From Albifimbria verrucaria (Eukaryota > Ascomycota > Sordariomycetes > Hypocreales > Stachybotryaceae), in contig JAHREC010000015.1 in NCBI GenBank assembly GCA_020081605.1, positions 1 to 64,000 of the forward strand: 64,000 nucleotides of DNA. The letters run 5' to 3'. The first letter of the stretch is position 1, and each line of letters opens with the position of its first letter. Below the pieces are notes generated by a model. That model had not been told where the DNA came from, searched no databases, and was given only the letters and a program-made list of their open reading frames with translations. Shown in pieces: positions 1 through 8,440 of this stretch. The position numbers and the translations under genes were made by a program.

Positions 1-102
1 CTAACCCTAACCCTAACCCTAACCCTAACCCTAACCCTAACCCTAACTCCTAACCCTAACTCCTAACCCTAACCCTAACCCTAACCCTAACCCTAACCCT
101 AA
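1..102. repeat. Telomere, CCCTAA array
   Basis: The window opens with an uninterrupted CCCTAA array. A variant unit, CTCCTAA, occurs twice near positions 46-64. The C-rich strand reads 5' to 3' into the sequence, so this is the physical left end of a chromosome. The unit is the complement of TTAGGG, the telomeric repeat of most filamentous ascomycetes. Confidence 0.97.
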
Positions 103-107
103 TTTCC

Positions 108-158
108 GTTGGGTTAGGGCTAAGGCTACGGGTAGGGTTACGCGTAGGGTTAAGGCCA
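108..158. repeat. Degenerate telomere-like repeats in inverted orientation
   Basis: Directly after the CCCTAA array comes a stretch of imperfect TTAGGG-like units (gggttagggc, gggtagggtta, tagggttaagg) on the same strand. Their orientation is opposite to the telomere proper. This looks like eroded telomeric DNA in a head-to-head arrangement, possibly left by an old breakage or fusion. It is too degenerate to count exact copies. Confidence 0.6.
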
Positions 159-1770
159 AGATTAGGCCTGCAGTTTCACCCTTTCTACTCTCTTCACGCT
201 ACTTTTCCGCTTTTTGCCGTTTAGTAGCCGCCTTTAACTGTCTGTTGTTTGCTTCTCGCCCTTGTAAGAAGTCGTAGGCTTCGGCCTTCTTAAACGACCA
301 GCAACAAGGGACCGCCAGAGGGTAACGAGTGGAGACCGAAAAGCAAAGACGCAAACAGTCGGTTACTTGTAAGCGCGTAGTGGAGACCACCCAGGTAGGA
401 AAGATCAGGTAGCCTTAAGGTTCTAGGCTTCAAACAAGTGGAAACCAGTGACTAGCAAAGTAGTAACCAGCAGAGGCCGAGAGTGCTTAGTAAAGACCCT
501 GAAGCAAAAAGCAGACGGCAGATGGCCAACCACACCTGGCGGACAGTAGCAACTTAGAAAGAGCAAACGGAAAAGAAAGCTAAGCAGGTTGCAGGCGACG
601 ACAACAGACAACCGATCTAGAACAGAAAGGACTGGTGGGAAAAGGTTAACAGGCTAAAGCGGGAGGTAAAGAACAAAGAGCAGAGAACAGAGCAGAGAAC
701 AGAGCAGAGAACAGAGCAGAGAACAGAGCAGAGAACAGAGCAGAGAACAGAGCAGAGAACAGAGCAGAGAACAGAGCAGAGAACAGAGCAGAGAACAGAA
801 GATAGACAAGAAAGAGTAGAAAACAGCGACTAGATAGCGAGAACAAACAGGCACCAACAAGCAACTGGGAGAAGCGCTTAGACAAGCTAGGGCAGCGTGA
901 CACTAGGAGACTCAACCGCAGACAACAGACAACAGACAACAGACAGCAAAAAGTAGCTTGTGAAAAACTTCCTACAACTTCCTACAACTCCTCCTTCCTC
1001 AGTGATTAGAGAACTTAACCCACCTTCTCTTAAACTCTTCGTCTTTTCAGTCTAACAAGAACCTTAGCTAGTAACCCTGGCCCACCTCGGCCTTCAACCC
1101 TGTTCTTTGTACCCTTAACCAAACTTCTTCTGCAGACCCTAGGGCCAAAGATCCTCAAGGTCAGGGTTAGGGTTAGGGTCAGGGTCAGAAATTTACCTAC
1201 CCTATATGCTTGGTCTGCTCGCTTCTATCAACCTTTTCACTCATAACTAGCACTTACCGATAGCTGTTAGAATACTATTTCACCCTATGCCTTGTATACC
1301 TGCCATTTTAACCAGAGTAACCTTAATAGCTGCTCTTTCCTCACGCTTTAAGGTTGGCGGTTAGCGGTTCGACAACGTAGCGGTTAGCGCTGGCCATAGG
1401 ACCATGACTAATCTGCCGATAACCCTGATCCTGCAAATCGGCCACCGGACGTTAAGTTGATCCATCCCACGTTTTCCTGCCTAACGCCAGCACAGGTTAT
1501 CCTGCTGTATCCTCCTACGAACCAACAGCCTGTTGGTTATCACCCCCAAAGCCCCTGTTGAGGCTGTGTAACCTAAGCCGCAGGACGTCAATCCATAGAT
1601 CGCTATAAATTAATGCATCAGCCCCTTTACCAACTTTCTCATCATGCCGCCCGTTGGCTCCCATCCGAATAGCACCTTCGGCCTAATCAGCTTAAACATA
1701 ATGCTCAAGAGTTCACTTCACTATAGAAACCATTAAAATTATATTCTTTTATATATCCATCGTCAATTCA
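159..1770. other. Subtelomeric non-coding region
   Basis: No convincing gene is seen here. Apart from the 12-bp repeat array, it contains a short interstitial TTAGGG-type block at about 1162-1188 (agggttagggttagggtcag) in the orientation opposite to the telomere. Open frames are short and reflect skewed purine/pyrimidine composition. Confidence 0.6.
677..799. repeat. 12-bp tandem repeat (agagcagagaac), about 10 copies
   Basis: A near-perfect 12-bp unit, agagcagagaac, is repeated about ten times without spacer. A short 9-bp-type repeat (cagacaaca) follows near 917-944. Because 12 is a multiple of three, reading frames stay open through it on the minus strand and spell a monotonous four-residue repeat (SALF). 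I treat that as an artefact of the repeat. Such minisatellites are common next to fungal telomeres. Confidence 0.85.
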
Positions 1771-1774
1771 TAGA

Positions 1775-2115
1775 ATGGCGTCAAAACATGCCCACTCTAC
1801 AGAGACAAGTGAGTCTTAGTGCCCTAATTGGTCCCATTCGCCTGGGAAGTAGCTGATCAGTACCCTAGACCTTGACGCTCGAACTCAATCTGACGAGTGT
1901 TTGGGGCTTCCCACCCGGGCTCAAGCTATTCGGTGCTGGAGCTCAATTATATTCATGCAGGGGATGAATATCTGGAAGGCCTATCCTATCTACCTAAATT
2001 ATATGGTCGTGGGCTGGGGCGGCCTGAGTCTTTTGAAGCAGGCCGTCTTTTATTAGGTGCCTTAGGGATTTGTATCTTTGTCGCTGTGCCTATTATATTT
2101 CTATGTCAAAGGTAA
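1775..2115 (+). CDS. Possible small membrane-anchored protein (tentative)
   Basis: I do not recognise this. An open frame ending at 2115 encodes about 72 residues with a hydrophobic C-terminal segment (about 20 residues starting LLLGALGICIF) that could be a single membrane anchor. A short upstream exon starting at ATG 1775 (MASKHAHSTET) followed by a GTGAGT donor could join it in frame. The candidate branch site lies too close to the acceptor to be convincing. It could be a relic or a chance frame. Confidence 0.2.
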
Positions 2116-2166
2116 TAGCTATAGTTATCCTCTCTTCGGCTTATGCTATATTGATTATGAAGATAT

Positions 2167-3180
2167 TTATCGAGATGGAACCTGGTGCCCCCATTCATCG
2201 CCGACCATACATTGCTCGTGATATTTCAGGTTGAACCCATAAGTAATCCACCCTATGATTGATTCCTGCTCCTTTGAGGGCCCGAACGCAGCAATAGCTC
2301 CTTGGGCCATAATTAAACGATTATAGTAATCCAGTATATTCCACTGAAACCCTTTGTAGTCGCTGTTCTCGCTAGGGATCTCGATAGAACAAGCTACTTC
2401 ATCGTACAACCACCTTAAGTTCTTATAGCTAAACTCCGGCAGATCGTTAATCTCGCTGTTCATCATCGCCTTGGCATCCAGGCCGCCACTGTCGAAGTAT
2501 TGCTGATTATATATCTTCTCAACCCCGTCACGGCTCTGAAGGCGTCTCTCGTTAAGTTTTGTTCGTGGTCCAGGGCCGTAGCCTAATTTAACACGTCTTT
2601 CCATAGTGATTGGATCGATATCCATGATTGCGATATGGAGGTCTTGACTGCCATGTTGAAGTGCAAAGACTGGGTGTTGCTTCTCTTGTCGCTTCGAGAG
2701 TGGGTTAAGCTTTGGTTCGTTCCACATGCCAATATGCCGAACTTCATGGCCAAGTTGCTGCGTTAAAATATCCTCCATTCGACGATGGAGTTTAACGGAT
2801 CGCGGGAATTCATTGGGGTTCCTTACATTGGGCCCAAGGTTCCAATCATGCATCTCCACGAGCTCGCCAAGTAATTCGCCTGCCGTTACCCTAGCTTTTG
2901 TATCAAGGCTTTTGGCAAGGGCGATCGACATCTCGCCATAACCCCTTCTTAGGGCTAGAGCTGCCAGAACCGTGAATACTGCACCCTTAATGCATGAGTA
3001 CCTATTCTGCTCGACATCTTCGGACTTAGCGTATGCCCGACAAGATGTAACGAGTTCCCAAAGTCCAAAGCCCATGCCTGGGGTTCCGGCCACCACTTCA
3101 ATGTTGATTGGCCATGCATTCCAAAATCGAATCGACTTCGTGGCCGATTCTGAACGGAGAGAGTGGTATTTGACTCCAAT
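2167..3180 (-). CDS. Unknown subtelomeric protein, 5' end not resolved
   Basis: An open frame of more than 330 codons runs from about 3180 to the stop at 2167. It has no ATG near its beginning, so the true start is probably on an upstream exon; an AT-rich stretch ending TATATAG just upstream could hold the acceptor. The predicted protein is hydrophilic after a short hydrophobic patch (AVFTVLAALAL). It has no motif I can name. Composition and length suggest real coding sequence rather than a chance frame. A small secreted-protein gene lies about 1 kb further in on the other strand. The function is unknown. Confidence 0.6.
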   Translation of the reverse strand: MGVKYHSLRSESATKSIRFWNAWPINIEVVAGTPGMGFGLWELVTSCRAYAKSEDVEQNRYSCIKGAVFTVLAALALRRGYGEMSIALAKSLDTKARVTAGELLGELVEMHDWNLGPNVRNPNEFPRSVKLHRRMEDILTQQLGHEVRHIGMWNEPKLNPLSKRQEKQHPVFALQHGSQDLHIAIMDIDPITMERRVKLGYGPGPRTKLNERRLQSRDGVEKIYNQQYFDSGGLDAKAMMNSEINDLPEFSYKNLRWLYDEVACSIEIPSENSDYKGFQWNILDYYNRLIMAQGAIAAFGPSKEQESIIGWITYGFNLKYHEQCMVGDEWGHQVPSR

Positions 3181-3189
3181 ATATCTATA

Positions 3190-4160
3190 TTACTATATAT
3201 TAACAGGGTCCTCACGAATGCCAGTTTAACAAGACATACCAATAGCTGCACCCTTACTCGTACCTATTTTCGCCACATTTCCTCTGAGGAAATGGACTTA
3301 TATGTAGTGCCATTAGACAGGGGTTGAAGAATAGAAGCAAGAGTATAATCTGGCACAAGGGCCCAGCATAAGATAATAATCGATACTCTCATAATGCAAT
3401 AGTAAGAAAGGCTGGTTAATATTGCAGGATTTCTAGCGTTCTTATATCGTGGAGTCGAATATTATATTATTATATTATAATGGCGGAAATACAGTCCCCT
3501 TTTTAAGCTATTAATTATCTGTTAGTTTATTGCTAACCTTACTCCATCCAGAACCAAACGCTTATCAGCTTATTCTTTTCCCCTTTTTTAGCATCTTTGT
3601 TGGTGGCTTGTGGCTTCTCCGTCTTGAGTTGGCCGCAGACCCCCATATACAAGTCATGCGGTGAATGATTCGTATGATGATGGGGTCTGGAACATATAAA
3701 TAGTATCCAGAAGCTTGTGGGATATGCGGTTAGAATAAGGTCCGCTGTCAGCGTGTGCGAGAAGCATCGGTTTTATGATACGCAGCTCCGTGTACGAGAT
3801 ATGATTGCTCCGACATGCCCCCAATTCCTGGGGCTTGTCTGGATCATGAGGCTGAGAAGCGTGGGTTTGTTGGTAAGCATATGTTACAGGATTCCAAACA
3901 GCGCAAGATACGCTCTAACACCCCTGTAGTAATCAGGGCGCAGCAAGCCACCGAACAAAAACGGCGATTTACAGTCTGGTGTTTTCTAACCAACGAACAA
4001 TTCTCCCATCAGTATTAAGAATTCATAAATAGCAGCCATACTTTATAATATATATTTAAATATGTAAGCTCTACGATTCTGAATATTTCTATGAACTTTA
4101 AATCTTAATCTTTTCTTTAGGCTACCTATATTCATCTCTTGTGAATAGTTGAAAATCACA
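3190..4160. other. AT-rich intergenic region
   Basis: This stretch is AT-rich (for example attatattattatattataa near 3460-3480). It lies between two divergently transcribed genes and presumably holds both promoters. I see no gene in it. Two overlapping plus-strand frames at 3717-4018 have no recognisable feature. Confidence 0.5.
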
Positions 4161-4163
4161 AAC

Positions 4164-4643
4164 ATGCATCTATCTTTAAAATATATACTTTCTCTTGCCT
4201 TTATCCCGTTGAGTCTCCTAGGCGCTATTGCCACACCGATAACTCAAACTGGCGAAGTCCATGGTCATCTTAACCAGCGCACCCCAGTCTGGAATTGGCC
4301 TCGTTGCACTTTTGCAGAGGAAGGGCAATGTACTCTCTATATGGCAACGGGGAAACCATATCCAACCTTCACACAATATCGCACGTTTGCACTTTTCGAT
4401 CATAAATGCAAACTCACATCCCTTTATTATACAGACATAAAGGAGAAGATTGTCAATCTCAAAGGCCATCTACCAGGTGGCATAAGAATCGCAGTCGACG
4501 ATCAAATGCAACCGGAAGGTGCTATATCTTATCGTTTAGTAGATACTCCTCTTGGTAGTGGCTTGGAGTGCCATGATTGGGGGAGTATGTGGATGGCATC
4601 GGCTGCAGGAGACATTTCCCTGTTAAGCAACATTTTCTATTAG
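4164..4643 (+). CDS. Small secreted protein with four cysteines
   Basis: This 159-aa protein starts at the ATG at 4164; the frame is open slightly further upstream but without an ATG. Residues 1 to about 22 form a typical signal peptide: MHLSLKY, then a hydrophobic core, ending near GAIA. The mature part of about 137 residues has four cysteines, enough for two disulfides, and no membrane segment. I do not recognise the family. Secretion, small size and position close to a telomere fit an effector-like or antimicrobial-type secreted protein, but this is inference only. No introns are needed. Confidence 0.6.
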   Translation: MHLSLKYILSLAFIPLSLLGAIATPITQTGEVHGHLNQRTPVWNWPRCTFAEEGQCTLYMATGKPYPTFTQYRTFALFDHKCKLTSLYYTDIKEKIVNLKGHLPGGIRIAVDDQMQPEGAISYRLVDTPLGSGLECHDWGSMWMASAAGDISLLSNIFY

Positions 4644-4895
4644 CTACGATAGCCTGATATACATTGGTTGTGTTTAGTGAAAAAGAAAGCAGCATTAAGT
4701 CGGCCCTAGAGTATATAAACCCAACCTAACCTTAACCCCCAGCCGCTTAAGTGTTTGCTACCTCCCAAGAATGGAAAGTGCTGAAGAAACTTAACATTAA
4801 TACAATAAAAAGCGAGCTTAGCTCTTGTCAATTAAACGGCAGGATTACCTAAGCCCCATGCCCCACTGTATATAATCTAGTGGGTGACAGTACTA

Positions 4896-5862
4896 TTATA
4901 TTATTTTTTTCTGGTAAAGCCGATCCATACGGATTCCATGTATAGCCTTGTCTAACTCCTGGGCTGCTGTTGCCGTAGATATTTTAATGCTTTCTTCGAT
5001 ATCCGCCTTTATAACCGCTTCCTCCTTTTCTAACTTGATCTTCTGCGCTGCGATACCCTTTGAGGTCTTCAAGTCCCTGCAGGAAGCAAATTTCCACCTC
5101 ATCATGCAACCTCACCAGGCATCGTTCCCCACTTTGATACAGCGATACTAGAGAAGGAACATAACCATTTTGTCCGAGTAGGGTTAGAAGTCGATGGCTC
5201 TGTTTTAACAGACGCCTCATTTCACCCGCGTCGACTTCCTCACGCTCCGCTGATATTTTTGTATGGTGTTCATTGCCTGTATTAGATCCTCGAAGTCTTC
5301 GTCGCTTATCCATCTGGGGAAACGGTATCGATGCTCTTTCCATAGAACCGCCCACGATTCAAGATTAGCCGACGCTGCGCAATCCCATCCGCGCTCCTTT
5401 AGCGTATCTGCCAACACTGCTTTGGCGTATAAAAGCATGCTTCTTCCATCATACATCGCACAGTTCCGAAAAACTCATACTGTAAGCGGAATGGTAGGAA
5501 GGCTCGACCTAGGAAATTTCTTTCATGGCCCACTGGCACTGGCTTTGGTTAGGTCTTCAAACGACGAGCTCTCATATACAGACCCATACCTTCACCCCGT
5601 GCCATCGACGCAGCCATACTCGCTATACGGTCTTCGTTCTGATCGATGCCGTTCGCAGTTCTATCGTCGCTTGCTCCGTGACCCTTCATCGTGTCCTTTG
5701 GGGAGGCTGAGCCCCCTCCTCGCGAGGCGAAACGGGCTCTTCTCGCTCGTGCGTTTCTTCGTAGGACGTATTAGATGCGATTTCCATGTTTGCTCCCTGT
5801 TCTGCGAATGTCCTTGCCGCTTCTGCCGCCTTCTGAGCTGCCGTCCTCTTCTTCTTCGCCAT
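4896..5862 (-). pseudogene. Decayed gene with coiled-coil C-terminus, several frameshifts
   Basis: Read on the minus strand, protein-like segments follow one another in changing frames. They start at ATG 5862 (MAKKKRTAAQKAAEAAR), run through a segment with a good 51-nt intron (5539-5589; donor GTATGG, branch CTAAC), then a segment around SYSMSFSELCDV, then a longer one with LKERGWDCAASANLESW, then two coiled-coil-like segments (EMRRLLKQSHRLLTLL; KIKLEKEEAVIKADIEE), ending at 4896. At least four frame changes and one in-frame TAG near 5515 separate them. I do not recognise the ancestral family. It has the same orientation as the RNase H relic just upstream. Confidence 0.6.
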
Positions 5863-6095
5863 TGCTGTAATGGTTCGCTATCCGGTTCTTGGTGGCGAGG
5901 ATGATGTTCGCTACTTTCTCGAGGGAGAGGAAAAGAAGGGAGAGAAGGAAGAAGTCGATGCATATGAGACATGCGAAATCGCGGTCCGGAATATATATAA
6001 ACCACCGGACCACAAACATACAGTGCCCTTGAAGTCAGACTCTACGACAGACCGTCGTGCAAGCTTCGAATACGCTTCCTCAATGCAGCAGACAA

Positions 6096-6593
6096 CTAAG
6101 ATGCCTCTTCTAACGCGCTATTTGTCAACGCGTCTGCTTGCTCATTGTGCTCTCGCGCTACATGCCAAAACAAAACCTCCACACCGACTTTACGAAGCGT
6201 ATCAATCCACTTATCTAATTCCTTGAAAAGGTCCGAGTTACGAACTATTTTCTGCTTTGCTGTCCAATAAACCCCGTCTTTTCATACCCACCGGTTCGGA
6301 ACCCAGTCCGTGATCCTGTCTACCACATATGCTGAATCTGCTTTGATCACTACTAGATCCAGCCTCTTACCCCCAAACCGTTCTTTTTTGTATATCGCAT
6401 GGGCCACTTGAAGCGCAATAATGGCAGCCTGAAGTTCTGCCACCTGATTCGTCGTGCGAACACTCTCGATAATGACGCTTTTATTGTATTCGGAGTATTC
6501 CCCGACAAACACACCTGCAGCCATTCTGGCTGTTGGTGTTCCATTGTACCGGCACACACCATCGACGGCAATGACTATGCAATCTAGATGCAT
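6096..6593 (-). pseudogene. RNase HI-like gene interrupted by one in-frame TGA
   Basis: From ATG 6593 the frame reads an RNase H fold: DGVCRYNG (first catalytic Asp), VAELQAAIIAL (Glu), IKADSAYVVD (second Asp). It meets a TGA at 6282-6284 after PNRWV and continues in the same frame with KDGVYWTAKQ and LFWHVAREHNEQADAL (last Asp) to a TAG at 6096-6098. Total length is 166 codons, a complete single-domain RNase H. All four catalytic acids are present on the two sides of one stop. A GTATGA donor overlaps the stop, but any intron there would be far shorter than normal. Most likely this is a recent pseudogene; it may derive from a retroelement or a stand-alone fungal RNase H-like gene. Confidence 0.75.
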
Positions 6594-6599
6594 TTCCCA

Positions 6600-7510
6600 T
6601 CTGTGTAAGGGGTTTCACATCACAATTTCAAACGCTGCTTATACCATGCATTTATATATTGAGCTTCAGTGACTAGACCTCAACACCACTTTAACCTTTG
6701 TCCCATCGTTTGGTTTTCCAGAGGCTGCATAAAGGAGGGGAGGGATATGCGGCGTGGTATGGTTTGACCATTCATAAAGCAGTAACCCAATCGTTCGCCA
6801 AGGCGTCAGAAACCCTCGTTTAATCCCGGTTTGGACGATTGAAGCTGCTGCGTGAGGGTGGGGGTTTGCAGGGTTCGTGGCCACCAAGCCAATGAGTGGT
6901 GGCCTATGGGCTGTGAACCAACCTTATTTAAAAGCATTGGTGGGAAGCAAACCCGGGAATTCGGACTGGCGAGGGGTCACTACGTGAGTTCCTTTTATTC
7001 TAGCTGGCACAGTCGGACCTTTGTGTGATGTCGGCGTCCTATTGCAGGGCCAACCGCATACACAATCGTTCTTGGTATGGAACCCCGTGGGCACCCTATT
7101 GGTTGCGACCGCATCGTCCGGGTACTCACCCAGGCACATTTACAGGGTAGCGGGGAGCCAACTGCATAAGAGAACGAAACGATGAGATAACGACCCAACA
7201 GTAAATTGTCAAATATTCCTAGGACCTCCCGGCTCTTGCATGGGCTCGGTTAGGATTCCTGGATATGGATACCAACAGCATATAGGATCATCGTAGGCGA
7301 GGGCTTTCGGGCTAGTCGAGACAGCCACCTCCCGCTCTTTCCGCTCTTCCAGGCCGGGGTTCAATGGGATAAAGGCACAGTACACTGTTCCGCGTAAAAC
7401 TATAAAGAGGTGGCCGATTTCCCTCCTTCCAATCTCCAGCCCGACTCATCTCCTTAGCCCTCACCTGACCATCCGACCATCCAATCATCCAATCGTCCGC
7501 ACCCTTTGCC
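6600..7510. other. Intergenic region
   Basis: I find no supportable gene. The last ~100 bases before 7514 are pyrimidine-rich (tccaatctccagcccgactc), which is typical of a fungal promoter and 5' UTR and fits transcription of the secreted-protein gene that follows. Confidence 0.4.
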
Positions 7511-7513
7511 AAC

Positions 7514-8317
7514 ATGCTCTTCCTTCCCCTTATCCTTGGCCTTGCCGCCAGTGTCAACGCAATCGACCTCTACCTCGGCTGGAGGGGCGGCAGCAACTAC
7601 GTTGCTTGCCGTAACATAAACCCCAACGTCTGCTGCTCCACTGCTGCAGGAGGGAGCCCTTCAACAGCCTTGACTTCAGAGAGATCCCCAGGAACTGGAA
7701 CATCCAGTGCCGTGGCCACAGAGGCCCCCAGTGTGGCTCGCTGGCCGAGGTCAAGCAGAGCAACGGCGCTACCGCAGTTAGCCTGTTCAACTCTGACTTT
7801 GGTGGCTCTGGCTATGGCTTCGTCTCTAAGCGCTCCACGGACGATGCTGTTGTTGAGACCGTAAGGCCATCTCTCTTGGTCTTTGGAGACGGGGCTCAAT
7901 ATGATCTTTCCGAATTGACTGAATCTTCCTATGATGAAATGGTATGTGCCTCTTACGTCCCATAGGCTTGAACCATAAGTGCTTTTGCTAATGACCATGG
8001 TAGTTAGTACCAGCTTTTCCGCTACCATCCTCCGAGTCATAACATGGCATCCTCCCTCGCTTAACCCCCTCGCTTGACCCCCTCGCGCTTCCAAAGAGTC
8101 TACCTGCTAATGTTCGTATTCTTCGTCTACAGTCTCCGAATCGCAGCTTCGAACGGTTCCTCCGACGATGTTCCCGCCAAATTCGACACATCCAGGATCG
8201 AGTAAAGGTTCGATATGGTGGCTTGAGCGCTTGGAATATATGCCAGCCTGGTCCGACGTTCCTCTTGCGATCACCTTGACTGCGGAGGGTAACAGGTTGC
8301 CTTGCATACTTAGTTAA
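7514..8317 (+). pseudogene. Small secreted protein gene with frame disruptions
   Basis: ATG 7514 opens a signal peptide (MLFLPLILGLAASVNA) and a start of mature protein with NINPNVCC. Around 7645-7655 the sensible frame shifts by one base and continues as DFREIPRNWNIQCRGHRG and GYGFVSKRSTDD. It reaches a well-formed intron (GTATGT donor at about 7942, branch GCTAAT, TAG acceptor near 8000). Downstream, coding-like sequence (YQLFRYHPPSHNM) runs into three 13-bp repeats that carry stops. A final protein-like stretch (LERLEYMPAWSDVPLAITL) ends at 8317. The gene probably encoded a secreted protein of 200-250 residues. The family is not named; the function is unknown. Confidence 0.55.
8054..8092. 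repeat. Three 13-bp tandem repeats inside a coding region
   Basis: Three adjacent units (ccctcgcttaacc, ccctcgcttgacc, ccctcgcgcttcc) lie within the secreted-protein gene. Because 13 is not a multiple of three, gain of copies changes the reading frame, and the first two units also create TAA and TGA codons. With only one copy the frame would read through this point, so repeat expansion could be one of the inactivating events. Confidence 0.6.
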
Positions 8318-8440
8318 ACATTATAGAACTCTGCTACCTCATTCCCTACAAGTCCCATATCCCTTCCAGTGTGTGACTAAATACAGTAATCTGTGAAGTT
8401 GAAAATCCATAGCCCAATTTTTAAGAACAGCAGCTTTCGT

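Noticed and set aside
677..799. Regular short repeats that might suggest a CRISPR array
   Set aside because: Units are 12 bp with no spacers, and this is a eukaryotic chromosome.
646..939. Minus-strand frames of 68 and 97 codons with a repeated four-residue pattern
   Set aside because: Created by the 12-bp tandem repeat; no start context, domain or non-repetitive coding character.
6282..6284. TGA in RNase H as a selenocysteine or programmed readthrough codon
   Set aside because: Ascomycetes of this type are not known to use selenocysteine, and no supporting structure is visible; simple nonsense mutation is the default. A 28-43 nt intron over the stop would be too short.
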